Positions 38,219 through 47,945 are shown, counted from the first letter of the stretch. The stretch: 64,000 bases of DNA from Methylocystis sp. L43 (GCF_015709525.1 NZ_JADNRA010000033.1:62001-126000); one strand, 5' to 3'. The notes: a model not told the origin generated them from the letters alone. Program-made: numbers and translations.

Positions 38219-39417
38219 CTCTTTGTCGCCCGCCATTGCGTGACCGCCATTGCCGGATCGAGCGCATGGAAGCGGCCGATCGGGCGCGCATGCGCTATCT
38301 GCAGATGTATGAGCTCTCCGCCATTGTCGCGATAGGCGTCGGCGAGCAGCGACTGAGTCTCAATCGTAACGGCGTTGACGACGATGCGTCCGAAGCGGGG
38401 CAGGGCGTCCCACGCGGCGGCAAGCGTCGCCGCATCGGCGCCGCCGCCGATGAAGATCGCCTGCGGCGCATCGAGTTCGGCGAGCGCTTGCGGGGCTTCG
38501 CCCTTGACGATGCTGAGATCCGGAACGCCGAGCGACAGCGCGTTGCGCGCGATGCGCGCCGCGCGCGTGGCGTCCCGCTCGATGGCGATGGCGCGGTTTG
38601 CGGGATCGCTCAGCATCCATTCGATCGCGACGGAGCCGGCGCCGGCGCCGACGTCCCACAGCAATTCACCCTTGCGCGGCGCGAGCGCGCAAATCGTCAC
38701 GGCGCGGATGTCGTGCTTGGTGAGCTGCCCGTCATGCTCGAACCAATCGTCGGGCAGGCCCGGCGCAAGTGGAATGACGGCTGCGTCTCCGCCGGCTTCT
38801 ATTTCGAGGGCGACCGTGTTGAGCGGCGCGATGTCATTGAGCGCGAAGGCGTCGGCGCGCGCCTCGCGCACCCGCTCATGCGCGCCGCCGAGCCGCTCGA
38901 GCACATAGAGGCGCGATCCGCCCATGCCGCGCAGGGCGAGATGGCCCGCAAGGCGCGCCGGCGTCGTCTCGTCCCAGGAGAGCGCGATGATCTTTGCACG
39001 CGGCTGCAAATGCGGCGTGACGCGTTCAAAGGCGCGGCCGTGCAGCGAAAGCAGCGCGCAATCCTGCAGGCTCCATTTGAGCCGCGCGGCCGCGAGCGAA
39101 AACGCCGAAGGCGCCGGAACGCAGAAAATTTCGTCAGGCGCGACATGGCGCGCGATGAGATCGCCGACGCCGTAGAAGAAGGGATCGCCTGAGGCCAGAA
39201 CGACCGTGGGTTTGCCGCGGTGGGCGAGAATTTGCGGCAAGGCGTCGGAGAGCGGCGAGGGCCACTGCAGGCGCTCCGCCGGCGCGTCGATCATCGCGAG
39301 ATGTCGCGCGCCGCCGACGATCAGCGAGGCTTGCGCCAGAAGCGCGCGCGCCGCCGGCGTCAGCGCGTCGGCGCCGTCTTCGCCGAGGCCGATCAGCGAC
39401 AGCCATGGCGCGTTCAT
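38215..39417 (-). CDS. cobL: Precorrin-6Y C(5,15)-methyltransferase (decarboxylating)
   Basis: 400 residues from the ATG at 39417, which overlaps the cobJ stop. CobL methylates C-5 and C-15 of precorrin-6B and removes the C-12 acetate carboxyl. The N-terminal half is a CobI/CobJ-like methyltransferase (LSLIGLGEDGADALTPAAR, VLASGDPFFYGVG, VPAPSAFSLAAARL). The C-terminal half is a Rossmann methyltransferase (GELLWDVGAGAGSVAIEWML, AIERDATRAARIARNA, AIFIGGGADA). Both domains of the fused enzyme are intact. Confidence 0.95.
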   Translation of the reverse strand: MNAPWLSLIGLGEDGADALTPAARALLAQASLIVGGARHLAMIDAPAERLQWPSPLSDALPQILAHRGKPTVVLASGDPFFYGVGDLIARHVAPDEIFCVPAPSAFSLAAARLKWSLQDCALLSLHGRAFERVTPHLQPRAKIIALSWDETTPARLAGHLALRGMGGSRLYVLERLGGAHERVREARADAFALNDIAPLNTVALEIEAGGDAAVIPLAPGLPDDWFEHDGQLTKHDIRAVTICALAPRKGELLWDVGAGAGSVAIEWMLSDPANRAIAIERDATRAARIARNALSLGVPDLSIVKGEAPQALAELDAPQAIFIGGGADAATLAAAWDALPRFGRIVVNAVTIETQSLLADAYRDNGGELIHLQIAHARPIGRFHALDPAMAVTQWRATKR

Positions 39418-40166
39418 GTCGCTTTCCGCGACGTATAGACCCAATCGCGCGCGCGATCGCGCGAAATGCGGCGTGTGCCGCTCGCGCCGATCACGACGAG
39501 CGTGGACATGTCGACCTTGTCGGCCTCGGCTTCGTCGAGACGCGTCAGAATGATCTCTTCGTTCTCGCGGCCGACGGATTTCGCGAGGCCAACGAACGTC
39601 TCGCCGGGAAGATAACGACGCAGCAGCGCAAAGGCGTCAGTGATGCGCGTCGGCCGCGCGCGCGACGCAGGATTATATAATGCGATGACAAAGTCGCCTT
39701 GCGCGGCATGTTCCAGCCGCTTGGCGATGACGTCCCACGGCTTGAGATTATCGGACAGCGAGATCGCGCAAAAGTCATGGCCGAGCGGCGCGCCGAGCCG
39801 CGCCGCCGCCGCCTGCATCGCCGAGACGCCGGGCAGCACGCGAATGTCGAGATCTCGCCACGCGCGGGGACCGCCATCGACCGCTTCGAAAACCGCCGCG
39901 GCCATGGCGAAGACGCCGGGATCGCCGCCGGAGACGACAGCCACGCGGCGACCCTGCGCGGCGCGCGCCAGCGCCTCCCGCGCGCGGTCGATCTCGACGC
40001 GGTTGTCGCTTGCAAGCCGTGTCTGACCTGCGCGCTCGGGAACGCGCGCGACGTAAGGCGCATAGCCGATAATGTCCTGCGCGGCGCCGAGCGCCTCTTG
40101 CGCCTCGTGAGTCAGCCATCGCGCGTCGGCCGGACCAAGGCCGACAATGTCAAGCGCGCCGCTCAA
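39414..40166 (-). CDS. cobJ: Precorrin-3B C(17)-methyltransferase
   Basis: 250 residues. CobJ methylates C-17 and contracts the ring, giving precorrin-4. Motifs: LDIVGLGPADARWLTHEAQ, GYAPYVARVPE, VAVVSGGDPGVFAMAAAVFE, VLPGVSAMQAAAARLGAPLG and FVIALYNPASRARP. It has four-base overlaps with cobI upstream and cobL downstream. Confidence 0.96.
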   Translation of the reverse strand: MSGALDIVGLGPADARWLTHEAQEALGAAQDIIGYAPYVARVPERAGQTRLASDNRVEIDRAREALARAAQGRRVAVVSGGDPGVFAMAAAVFEAVDGGPRAWRDLDIRVLPGVSAMQAAAARLGAPLGHDFCAISLSDNLKPWDVIAKRLEHAAQGDFVIALYNPASRARPTRITDAFALLRRYLPGETFVGLAKSVGRENEEIILTRLDEAEADKVDMSTLVVIGASGTRRISRDRARDWVYTSRKAT

Positions 40167-40927
40167 GGGCGCCGGCCTCGCCCCGGCACGAGCGCCATCG
40201 AGAAATAGGGCGCGTCATCGTCGCGCTTGTCGGCGAAGCGCATGATCTTTTCGCCGGGCATGGCGCCGCGTTCGACATAGATCGCGCGATCGATGACGCC
40301 GGCGCGCGTCATGGCGCGGCGCAGCTTGGCGAAATTACCGCCCAGCTTCATCACCACCGCGGCGTCGGTTTCGGCGAGGCGCGACGCAAGTCTGTCTTCG
40401 TCGAGAGTCGCCGGCAGAACGGTGAGAATGTCGTCGCCCCAGGCCATGGGCTGGCGCGCCGCGGCGAAACATCCCGACATGCCGGAGACGCCGGCGCAAA
40501 TCTCGACGCGAAAACGCGCGTCAAGCCGCGCGAACATATGCATGAAGGAACCGTAGAGCAGCGGATCGCCTTCGCAGAGCAGCGTCACGTCACGGCCGGC
40601 TTCGAGCACGGCGCGAATGCGCATCACGCAATCTTCATAGAAGCGCTGAAGCGACGAGACATATTCCGGGTGATCGAAAGGAATCTCAGTCGTCACCGGA
40701 TAGAGCAGCGCAATCTCTTCGCAGCCTGGCGCGAGATAGGGCGCGGCGATCGCGCGCGCGTGGCTTGCGCGTCCGCGCTTGGCGAAGAAGGCGACGACAT
40801 TCGCCGCGCCGATGAGGCGCGCGGCCTTCACCGTCACGAGCTCTGGATCGCCAGGACCGAGCCCGACGCCGATCAGCGCGCCGAGCGTCGTGACGGCTTC
40901 ATGCGAGGTCGAGGCGAGCGCGTTCAT
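40163..40927 (-). CDS. cobI: Precorrin-2 C(20)-methyltransferase
   Basis: 254 residues. CobI adds a methyl to C-20 of precorrin-2, making precorrin-3A. Diagnostic regions are GVGLGPGDPELVTVKAARLI, VVAFFAKRGRASHARAIAAP, VTLLCEGDPLLYGSFMHMF and ICAGVSGMSGCFAAARQP. Overlapping starts and stops link it to cobH and cobJ. Confidence 0.96.
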   Translation of the reverse strand: MNALASTSHEAVTTLGALIGVGLGPGDPELVTVKAARLIGAANVVAFFAKRGRASHARAIAAPYLAPGCEEIALLYPVTTEIPFDHPEYVSSLQRFYEDCVMRIRAVLEAGRDVTLLCEGDPLLYGSFMHMFARLDARFRVEICAGVSGMSGCFAAARQPMAWGDDILTVLPATLDEDRLASRLAETDAAVVMKLGGNFAKLRRAMTRAGVIDRAIYVERGAMPGEKIMRFADKRDDDAPYFSMALVPGRGRRP

Positions 40928-41556
40928 TCCTGCTCGCTCGCCAGCGCATTGATGGCGGCGGCGGCCATGGCGCTGCCGCCCTTCCGGCCTTTCACGATCA
41001 CGAAGGGAACGCGGCCGTATTCGCGCAGCGCGTCCTTCGATTCCGCCGCGCCGACGAAGCCGACCGGCATGCCAATGATGGCGGCCGGAGGCGCCGCGCC
41101 TTCGTCAATCATCTCGAGGAGACGGAACAGCGCGGTCGGCGCATTGCCGATCGCGACCAATGCGCCATCCATACGATTGCGCCACAGCTCCAGCGCCGCG
41201 GCGCTGCGCGTGGTTCCGATCTCGGCGGCGAGCGCCGGCACGCGCGGCTCGAGCAGCGTGCAAACCACCTGGTTCTCCGCCGGCAGACGCGAACGCGTGA
41301 CGCCATGCGCGACCATGTTGGAGTCGCACAGAATCGGCGCGCCCTTCTGCAGCGCGTCGCGCGCCGCCGCGACGAAATCCGGCGAGAACTCGATGTCGTC
41401 GGCGAGTTCCACCATGCCGCAGGCGTGGATCATGCGCACGGCGATCTTTTCCTGCTCGGGCGTGAAACGCGAGAGATTCGACTCGGCGCGAATGGTTGCA
41501 AACGAGCGCGCATAAATCTGCGCGCCTTCGTGGATGTAGTCGAAGCGGCGGCTCAT
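40924..41556 (-). CDS. cobH: Precorrin-8X methylmutase
   Basis: 210 residues. CobH moves the C-11 methyl to C-12, producing hydrogenobyrinic acid. The catalytic His region MVAHGVTRSRLPAENQVVC is near residue 85 of this form; the N-terminus IYARSFATIRAESNLSRF and the Gly-rich end IIGMPVGFVGAAESKDAL are typical. It overlaps both neighbours by four bases. Confidence 0.96.
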   Translation of the reverse strand: MSRRFDYIHEGAQIYARSFATIRAESNLSRFTPEQEKIAVRMIHACGMVELADDIEFSPDFVAAARDALQKGAPILCDSNMVAHGVTRSRLPAENQVVCTLLEPRVPALAAEIGTTRSAAALELWRNRMDGALVAIGNAPTALFRLLEMIDEGAAPPAAIIGMPVGFVGAAESKDALREYGRVPFVIVKGRKGGSAMAAAAINALASEQE

Positions 41557-42833
41557 TGCGTCGTCCCGCTTGCGCGCGCGGAGAGTTCGCGCATGACGGC
41601 CTCGAAGGTCAGCGATCTGAAGCGCGGCGCGCCGTCGGCGCCGCCGTTCTCGATGAGATCGAACCCTTCAGCGCAGGCAAGCAGCGTGACGGGAGAGGCG
41701 CTCTGCCGGGCGCAGCCTTTCGCGCAGCCCGAAAGATGAAGGCCAACGCCGTCAGCGCCGCCGATCTTTTGCGCCAGCGCCGCAAGATCCATGACATGCG
41801 CGCGCGTCTCGGCGGTCGCCTGCGGACATTCCGGCGCGCCGGGACAGGCGATGACGGCGAGGCGCTTGTCGTCGGCCGACGTGATGAGGTCGTGATTTTC
41901 CGCGCGCGAGATGATGCGTCGCGCATTGTCTTCATCGGGCGTGACGATCAGCAAGGCGCGCCAGGGCGTGAGGCGCAGTTCGCCCGTTCCTTCGCTTTGT
42001 GCGAAATCGGCGACCGCCCCGAGTTCGTCTGCGCGCCAGCGGCCGAACGGCGCGCCAACGCCGGCGAAAGCGACGCCGCCGCAGCACTGCGCGCCAAAAA
42101 TATGCGCACGGGACGTGGGCGCGCGCGCTTCCCTAGAGACGCGCATGACCAGTCCGGTCGCGTGGGCCAGCGCGTCGGCGCCGAGCGCCTCGACGAGCGT
42201 GCGGACGCGCCTGAAGCTATTTGCATGACGGTCGCGCAGCTCCACGAAGGCGCGCGCAAAGCGCAGCGCGACGTCGAGCGCCTCATTGGCGGCGGCGAAC
42301 ACGGCGCGATCGGGAACGTCGGCGATACGGATTGCGACGTCGCCGTCTGCAATCGCTTCGATCCGAATGTCGGCCTCGACGTCGGCGATCGACAGCGCGC
42401 CGCCATCATCGAAAAGAAAAAGAAATTTCGGCGGAAGCGCGCGCAGCGCGCCATCGCGCTGTAGCTCAGCGGCGAGCTGCGCCGCCATGGCGTTTGCGTC
42501 GAAAGCGCCAGCGACGAGTCCGGCGAGCGGCGACGTGATGACATTCGTGACGCGTTCCGCGTCGGCGCTCGGCGCGAGCATGCCGATCGCCTCGAGGCCG
42601 CGCAGGGCTTCGGCGATCGTCGCCTCGCTGATCCCGCGCAGCTGCAATTGCGCGCGCTGCGAGAGATCAATCAGCCCATTGCCGCAGTTGTCCGCAATTC
42701 TCGCGATCTCACGCGCCTGCGCCGCGCTCATGCGAGAGCCGACCGCCTTGGCGCGGATCAGCAAACCGTCGCCGCTCGGCATCGGCGCGAAGGCTCCGGG
42801 ACACCAGCCCTTGATCTCAGGCCTCGGCTGCAA
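41553..42833 (-). CDS. cobG: Precorrin-3B synthase
   Basis: 426 residues. CobG is the oxygen-using monooxygenase that converts precorrin-3A to precorrin-3B, the marker of the aerobic pathway. It belongs to the nitrite/sulfite reductase fold: ferredoxin-like half with GNGLIDLSQRAQLQLRGI, and Fe-S cysteines in ACPGAPECPQATAETRA and HLSGCAKGCARQ. Its start overlaps the cobN stop by 17 bases. Confidence 0.94.
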   Translation of the reverse strand: MQPRPEIKGWCPGAFAPMPSGDGLLIRAKAVGSRMSAAQAREIARIADNCGNGLIDLSQRAQLQLRGISEATIAEALRGLEAIGMLAPSADAERVTNVITSPLAGLVAGAFDANAMAAQLAAELQRDGALRALPPKFLFLFDDGGALSIADVEADIRIEAIADGDVAIRIADVPDRAVFAAANEALDVALRFARAFVELRDRHANSFRRVRTLVEALGADALAHATGLVMRVSREARAPTSRAHIFGAQCCGGVAFAGVGAPFGRWRADELGAVADFAQSEGTGELRLTPWRALLIVTPDEDNARRIISRAENHDLITSADDKRLAVIACPGAPECPQATAETRAHVMDLAALAQKIGGADGVGLHLSGCAKGCARQSASPVTLLACAEGFDLIENGGADGAPRFRSLTFEAVMRELSARASGTTQ

Positions 42834-45800
42834 GACGCCCTCCCTCTTGGCGTTCCATATCGCTTAAGGCGCCGCGCACGCTGTTGCGTTGAGTCTTCCA
42901 CAAGCCGCGCGCGAGCGCTTCACTAAAAACCCGCGCGATTGCGGTGAGCGCGCGGGGATTTTCCATGGCGAGAAAATCCCGTGTCGCATCATCGCCCAAG
43001 GTGGCGTCAAAAGCGAGGTCGAATTGCGCATCGCTGACGAGGCCGCTTGTCGCGGCGAAAGCATAGAGATTGTCGATCGTTTCGGCGATTTCGCCGGCGC
43101 CGCGGTGGCCGTGCCGCTTCTGGCCTTGCAGCCATTGGGGATTGGCGAGCCGCATGCGCAGGACGCGCGAGATTTCGTCTTTCAGAGCGCGCGGCCGTAA
43201 CCGTTCCGGCCGCGTCGCATCGATATGCACCAAATCGGCGTCGCCGCCAAGCATGGCGTTAGCGGCGGCAAAGCCCCCTTCGTAATCGGCGAAGGCGGGT
43301 CCGATCAGAACGTCGACTTCCGCCATGTCTTGCACATGGACATGCGCATCGGCGTCAGCGACGCGCGCGCTGAAGGCCGCGACGGCTTCGTTGCTTTCGC
43401 CGGCGCGATCATAGGCGTGACCCGCCGCGCAAAGATAGGCGCGCGCAAGATCGTCGCGGTCCGACCAGTCGCCACGCAGCGCGCGATCGCTCACGCCAAT
43501 TCCGTAAGCGCCGTCAGCGGCCCCGAAGACGCGGCGAAGATCGTCCGCCGTTTTCAGCGGATTGATCTCAGCGTCTTCATCGCGCGCGGCGACCGCGCGC
43601 ACGGCGTCGTCGAACAGCGCAATGAGATTTCCGAACATGTCGCGGAACAGCCCCGAGACCTGCAGCGTCACGTCGACGCGTGGAAACTCCAGCCGCGCCT
43701 GCGGCAGAATTTCAAAGCCGATGACGCGCGCGCTCGCCGTATCCCAGCGTGGCGCGACGCCAAGAAGCGCGAGCGCCTGCGCGAAATCCTCGCCGCCGGT
43801 GCGGATCGTCGCGCTGCCCCACAGGTCGAGCATGATGCTGCGCGGGAATTCGCCATGCAGTTGCGCGTGACGCGTCATCACCTCGGCGGCGGCGCGTCGG
43901 CCAATGTCATAGGCCGTTTGCGTGGGCGCATGGCGCGGATCGATGCAATAAAGATTGCGTCCGGTCGGCAGAACGTCGGCGCGCCCGCGCGACGGCGCGC
44001 CGGCCGGGCCGGGCTCGACGAAGCGGCCCGCAAGCGCGGCGATCAGCGCGTTGCGTTCGGCGTGCGCGCAGGCGCCCCGCGCGGGATCGGCGTCCGAATT
44101 TTCTTCGGCGCGCCCGAAGACATGGAGTCCGTCGCCGATGCGCATGTCCTTCAAATCGCACATCCAGGCGTCGAGCCGCGTCAATGTCTCGGCGATGTCC
44201 ATCTCGCGGGAGACGCTGCATTCCGCGGCAAGACCGCTGCGCTCGGCTTCGTCGATGATCGCGCCGGCGATGAGTTTTGCGCGGCGCGCGTCGAGCGCGC
44301 TTGCCGTCGCATATTCGTCGAGCAGCGTTTCAACTTTCGCCGCCGCGTCGAATAGTTCGGCGTCGACGAGCGGCGGCGTCAGATGGCCGATGGTCACGGC
44401 GCATGTGCGGCGCTTCGCCTGCGCGGCTTCGCCGGGATCATTGACGATGAACGGATAGATAAGCGGCGTTGGGCCGAGCACCGCTTCCGGCGCGCAGGTC
44501 TCGGACAGCATGACCGATTTGCCGGGAAGCCACTCGAGCGTGCCATGCGCGCCAAGATGAATGAGCGCGTCGATCTTTCGCACATGCCGCAGCCAAAGAT
44601 AGTAGGCGATATAGGCGTGACGCGGCGGTCGCTGAACGTCGTGGTAGCTCTCGTAACGCTCGGTGCGCGCGCCGCGATCGGGCTGCAGCGCGATGATCAG
44701 CTTGCCGGCTTCGAGACAGGAAAAGCGGAAGGCGCCGTCGACGACCGCAGGATCATCCTGCGGCGCGCCCCATGCGTCGTTGACGGTCGCGACGAAAGAT
44801 GCGGGCAGGGTTGAAAGCAGCGGGAGATAGTCACCGAGCGGGAAGCTGATCGCATGCGCTTTTTCTTCCAGCTCGCGCATCACTCTCCCCTTGAGGGGGA
44901 GGGTCGAACCGCGAAGCGGTTCGGGGTGGGGTGACGTTCCACAATTCGCAGAGTCACCCCCACCCGCGTCGCTTCGCGACGCGACCTCCCCCCTCAAGGG
45001 GGAGGTGGGCGCCGCGCCAACGTCATATTCCGCCTCTTGCAACGCCGAGACGATCTCATGCACGCTTGCTTCTGCATCGAGGCCGATGGCGTAGCCGCCA
45101 CGGCCGCGCCGCGCCGGATAATCCGAAAGAATGAGCGCGAGGCTCTTGTCTGCATTGGGCTTGCGGCGCAGCCGCGCCCAGTTCAATGCGAGTTCCGCGA
45201 CAAAGTCGATGCGCGAGCGTTCCGGCGCATGCCGCGTCTCGCTGAATTCCGCCGCAAGACGCAGCGGCGCTTGCTCCTTGAAGGAAATCGCACGCGTGAA
45301 GATGCGCCCGTCAACTTCCGGCAAGACGACATTCATCGCGAGATCGGCGCCGTTCGCCCCGCGCATCGAGGCGGCCCACGCATTGCGCGAAGAGGTGGCA
45401 AGAGCGACTTGCAGCACCGGCGCGTCCGCGCCATCGAGCACGCTTCCCGTGTCGCGGCGCGCCGAAAAGGCGGTGGCGTTGAGGATGACGTCGGGCGCGA
45501 ACGCCTCAAGCGCGCGCGAAACGAACGCTTCGCTCTCCGCGTCCTTCAGGCTCGCAACATAGATCGCCTCGACCGCGAACCCTCGCTCAGCCAGCGCGTC
45601 GGCGAGCGCGATGATCGGCGCGACGTCGTCGGCCAGGAACATGGCGCGATAGAAGACGATCGTCGCGCGCAATTCGCCGCCGGCGCGGCGCGCGGATTCG
45701 AATTGCCCGGCGCTGGCGACGGGAGCGCTCTCGCACCACGGCGCCGGACAGCCGACGAGAGTCGATGCGTAACAGAGAAAGGATCGCAGATTGTCTGGAC

Positions 45801-46236
45801 CGCCGTCCTGAAAGAACCGCCAGATCCGATTGAGCGTCTCCGCGCCGAGCGTCGACGCCTGCGTCAGGCGCGCGTCGGCGTGCATATCGCCGGGCGTAAT
45901 CGCGAGAGCGATTCCCTTCGCGCGCGCCAGCGCCTCGAGCTGCTCGACGCCATAGGGCCAATAGTCTTTGCCGCCGAGCAGCCGCACGACGATCAGCCGT
46001 GCATGTCGCGCCACAGTGTCGAGATAGAGATCGACGGAATAGGGGTGCTTCAATTGCGCCAGCGACGCGCAGCGAAAGCTCGGGAGAGTCGCGCCGCTTC
46101 GCTCATAAAGTCGCGCCAGCAGCCGCAGCTCTGAATCAGAGAAGGACAGAAACACGATCTCCGCGGGAGATTGTCCGAGATCGACGGCGGCGCCGGCGTC
46201 GTCGAGATTATGGAGATCGCGCGGGAGCAGATGCAT
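42817..46236 (-). CDS. cobN: Cobaltochelatase subunit CobN
   Basis: 1139 residues. CobN is the large corrin-binding subunit of the ATP-dependent CobNST complex that inserts Co2+ into hydrogenobyrinic acid a,c-diamide. The family regions VVRLLGGKDYWPYGVEQLEA, DALIHLGAHGTLEWLPGKSV, VTIGHLTPPLV, MLDLWGSATIRTGGEDFAQAL and RLANPQWLQGQKRHGHRGAGE are present. Residues about 409-452 (TSPLRGEVASRSD ... SPHPEPLRGSTLPLKGRV) come from an inserted repeat pair and interrupt nothing catalytic that I can see. cobS and cobT are not in the window. It lies six bases after cobW. Confidence 0.95.
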   Translation of the reverse strand: MHLLPRDLHNLDDAGAAVDLGQSPAEIVFLSFSDSELRLLARLYERSGATLPSFRCASLAQLKHPYSVDLYLDTVARHARLIVVRLLGGKDYWPYGVEQLEALARAKGIALAITPGDMHADARLTQASTLGAETLNRIWRFFQDGGPDNLRSFLCYASTLVGCPAPWCESAPVASAGQFESARRAGGELRATIVFYRAMFLADDVAPIIALADALAERGFAVEAIYVASLKDAESEAFVSRALEAFAPDVILNATAFSARRDTGSVLDGADAPVLQVALATSSRNAWAASMRGANGADLAMNVVLPEVDGRIFTRAISFKEQAPLRLAAEFSETRHAPERSRIDFVAELALNWARLRRKPNADKSLALILSDYPARRGRGGYAIGLDAEASVHEIVSALQEAEYDVGAAPTSPLRGEVASRSDAGGGDSANCGTSPHPEPLRGSTLPLKGRVMRELEEKAHAISFPLGDYLPLLSTLPASFVATVNDAWGAPQDDPAVVDGAFRFSCLEAGKLIIALQPDRGARTERYESYHDVQRPPRHAYIAYYLWLRHVRKIDALIHLGAHGTLEWLPGKSVMLSETCAPEAVLGPTPLIYPFIVNDPGEAAQAKRRTCAVTIGHLTPPLVDAELFDAAAKVETLLDEYATASALDARRAKLIAGAIIDEAERSGLAAECSVSREMDIAETLTRLDAWMCDLKDMRIGDGLHVFGRAEENSDADPARGACAHAERNALIAALAGRFVEPGPAGAPSRGRADVLPTGRNLYCIDPRHAPTQTAYDIGRRAAAEVMTRHAQLHGEFPRSIMLDLWGSATIRTGGEDFAQALALLGVAPRWDTASARVIGFEILPQARLEFPRVDVTLQVSGLFRDMFGNLIALFDDAVRAVAARDEDAEINPLKTADDLRRVFGAADGAYGIGVSDRALRGDWSDRDDLARAYLCAAGHAYDRAGESNEAVAAFSARVADADAHVHVQDMAEVDVLIGPAFADYEGGFAAANAMLGGDADLVHIDATRPERLRPRALKDEISRVLRMRLANPQWLQGQKRHGHRGAGEIAETIDNLYAFAATSGLVSDAQFDLAFDATLGDDATRDFLAMENPRALTAIARVFSEALARGLWKTQRNSVRGALSDMERQEGGRLAAEA
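44881..45010. repeat. Inverted pair of family B repeats inserted in frame in cobN
   Basis: Copy one (44881-44935, CACTCTCCCCTTGAGGGGG ... GCGGTTCGGGGTGGGG) and mirrored copy two (44954-45010, TCACCCCCACCCGCGTCGC ... CAAGGGGGAGGTGGG) are separated by 18 bases. The same arrangement lies between genes at 8956-9118. The cobN frame stays open through it on the minus strand. Confidence 0.92.
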
Positions 46237-46242
46237 GGCGTA

Positions 46243-47274
46243 TCACGGCTGCGCCAGCGTCGCGATCACCGCGTCGCGATTGAGACCTTTCTCGCCGATG
46301 ATCACGACGCGACTCATGCGCTGCTCATCGGGTCTCCACGCCCGATCGAAGTGATGTTCGATGCGCGCGCCGACGCCTTGCACGAGCAGGCGCATGGGCT
46401 TGCCGATAACTTCGACGAATCCCTTGATGCGCAGCACGTCATGCGCGCGCGCCGCTTCGGCGAGTCTCGCGACTAGCGCCGCCGGATCGGCGACGGCCGA
46501 GAGAGACACGACGAAACTATCGAAGTCGTCATGGTCGTGTCCGGGCTCGGCGTCATGATGCGACGGACGGTTCGCCAGATCGTCCTCCGCCGCCGCCGAC
46601 AGGCCGAGCAGCACGAGCGGATCGACTCGCCCTCCGCTGGCGCGCACGATCTTCGCCGCCTTCCGAGCGCCTTGCGCCAGACGATCCGCGACCTCGCGTT
46701 CTTCGTCGGCGCCCAGCAGATCGGTCTTGTTGAGGATGATGAGATCGGCGCAGGCGAGCTGATCTTCAAACACTTCTTCAAGCGGATTGTCGTGATCGAT
46801 CGTCTGCGTGTCTTCGCGCTCCTTGGCGATGGCGTCGAGATCGTCGGCGAAACGGCCCTCCGCCACCGCCTTGCCGTCGATGACGGCGATGACGCCGTCA
46901 ACTGTCAGCTTCGAGCGGATCGCCGGCCAATCGAACGCCTTCACCAGCGGTTTGGGCAGCGCCAGTCCCGAGGTTTCGATGATGATGTGATCGGGACGCT
47001 TGTCATGCGCGAGCAGCGCCTCGATCGCCGGGATGAAATCATCGGCGACGGTGCAGCACAGACAGCCGTTGGCGAGTTCGACGATGTTTTCTTCCGGGCA
47101 GTTTTCGACGCCGCAGGCGCGCAGGATTTCGCCGTCGACGCCGACGTCGCCGAATTCATTGATGACGAGCGCGAGGCGCCGGTCCTTGGCGTTCTCGAGA
47201 ACATGACGAATGAGCGTCGTCTTTCCCGCGCCAAGGAAGCCGGTGACAATCGTTGCAGGGATTTTGGCGCTCAT
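46243..47274 (-). CDS. cobW: CobW GTPase, cobalt metallochaperone
   Basis: 343 residues. COG0523 GTPase that is thought to deliver Co2+ for corrin metalation. Walker A VTGFLGAGKTTLIRHVLEN (about 10-28), the metal-binding CxCC motif NGCLCCTVADDF (about 68-79), LIILNKTDLLG for guanine recognition, and a His/Asp patch (HHDAEPGHDHDDFDSF) are visible. The C-terminal domain (VLRIKGFVEVIGKPMRLLVQ) is complete. Coupling to cbtA and placement before cobN support a cobalt role rather than zinc. Confidence 0.95.
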   Translation of the reverse strand: MSAKIPATIVTGFLGAGKTTLIRHVLENAKDRRLALVINEFGDVGVDGEILRACGVENCPEENIVELANGCLCCTVADDFIPAIEALLAHDKRPDHIIIETSGLALPKPLVKAFDWPAIRSKLTVDGVIAVIDGKAVAEGRFADDLDAIAKEREDTQTIDHDNPLEEVFEDQLACADLIILNKTDLLGADEEREVADRLAQGARKAAKIVRASGGRVDPLVLLGLSAAAEDDLANRPSHHDAEPGHDHDDFDSFVVSLSAVADPAALVARLAEAARAHDVLRIKGFVEVIGKPMRLLVQGVGARIEHHFDRAWRPDEQRMSRVVIIGEKGLNRDAVIATLAQP

Positions 47275-47933
47275 GAGGATTCCTGTTGGCGCGACTGGAG
47301 TCGCCAGACGAGACCGGCGAGCGCGCCGGCAAGCGCCCAGCTGATCGCCTGAACGGCGAGCGAGGCGGCCGCGAAGCGCGCGGCGAGTTCCGCCGGCGCC
47401 GTGCTCTCGGGCGTCGCGGGCTGCGGCGCGAAGAAATGCGGCGCGACGATCAGCGCGACGCCGGCGATCTTCGCCGCGGTCGAGTCAAGCCGCAACAAGG
47501 CGAAGAGTCCGGCGCCGGTCGACAGCGCGGTCGCAAGCCACCAGATCTGGCGCGCGGCGAGTTCGGTTTCCGCCATGCCGGGAAGCTGCGGCGCGAGGCC
47601 GAGACTCGTCGCGAGTCCCGTCGCGGCGAAGGCGCAGGCGCCCCAGAGCGCGGCGCGGCGCGGCGCGATGGCGTCGCCAGAGAGAAGCATCGCGGCGAGC
47701 AGGATGAGCGCATAGCCGATCGAGACGGCGATCGTCGCGGCGCTGGTCGTCGCTGTGCGGCTCAGTCCGGAAAGCGCTGCGCCCGCGTCGGCGCCGTCAT
47801 GCGCATGCTGCGCCGCCTCATAGACCTCGGCGGCGAGGATCAGCGGCGTCGTGGTGAAGTGCTGCAGGGCCGCGACCGCAAGCCCGGCGACAAGGCCGGC
47901 GATGAGGCCGGTCGTCAAAATGCGCGCGATCAA
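47271..47933 (-). CDS. cbtA: Cobalt transporter subunit CbtA
   Basis: 220 residues with about five membrane segments (LTTGLIAGLVAGLAVAALQ at the start; IAVSIGYALILLAAMLL; ALWGACAFAATGLATSLG; IWWLATALSTGAGLFALL; the C-terminal AISWALAGALAGLVW). CbtA/CbtB are predicted cobalt uptake proteins typically under B12 riboswitch control, as here. A His-rich loop (AAQHAHDGADAG) follows the first segment. Confidence 0.9.
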   Translation of the reverse strand: MIARILTTGLIAGLVAGLAVAALQHFTTTPLILAAEVYEAAQHAHDGADAGAALSGLSRTATTSAATIAVSIGYALILLAAMLLSGDAIAPRRAALWGACAFAATGLATSLGLAPQLPGMAETELAARQIWWLATALSTGAGLFALLRLDSTAAKIAGVALIVAPHFFAPQPATPESTAPAELAARFAAASLAVQAISWALAGALAGLVWRLQSRQQESS

Positions 47934-47945
47934 GCGCGTTGGCGC

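Noticed and set aside
43225-44355. 376-codon + frame inside cobN
   Set aside because: Antisense to well-conserved CobN regions.
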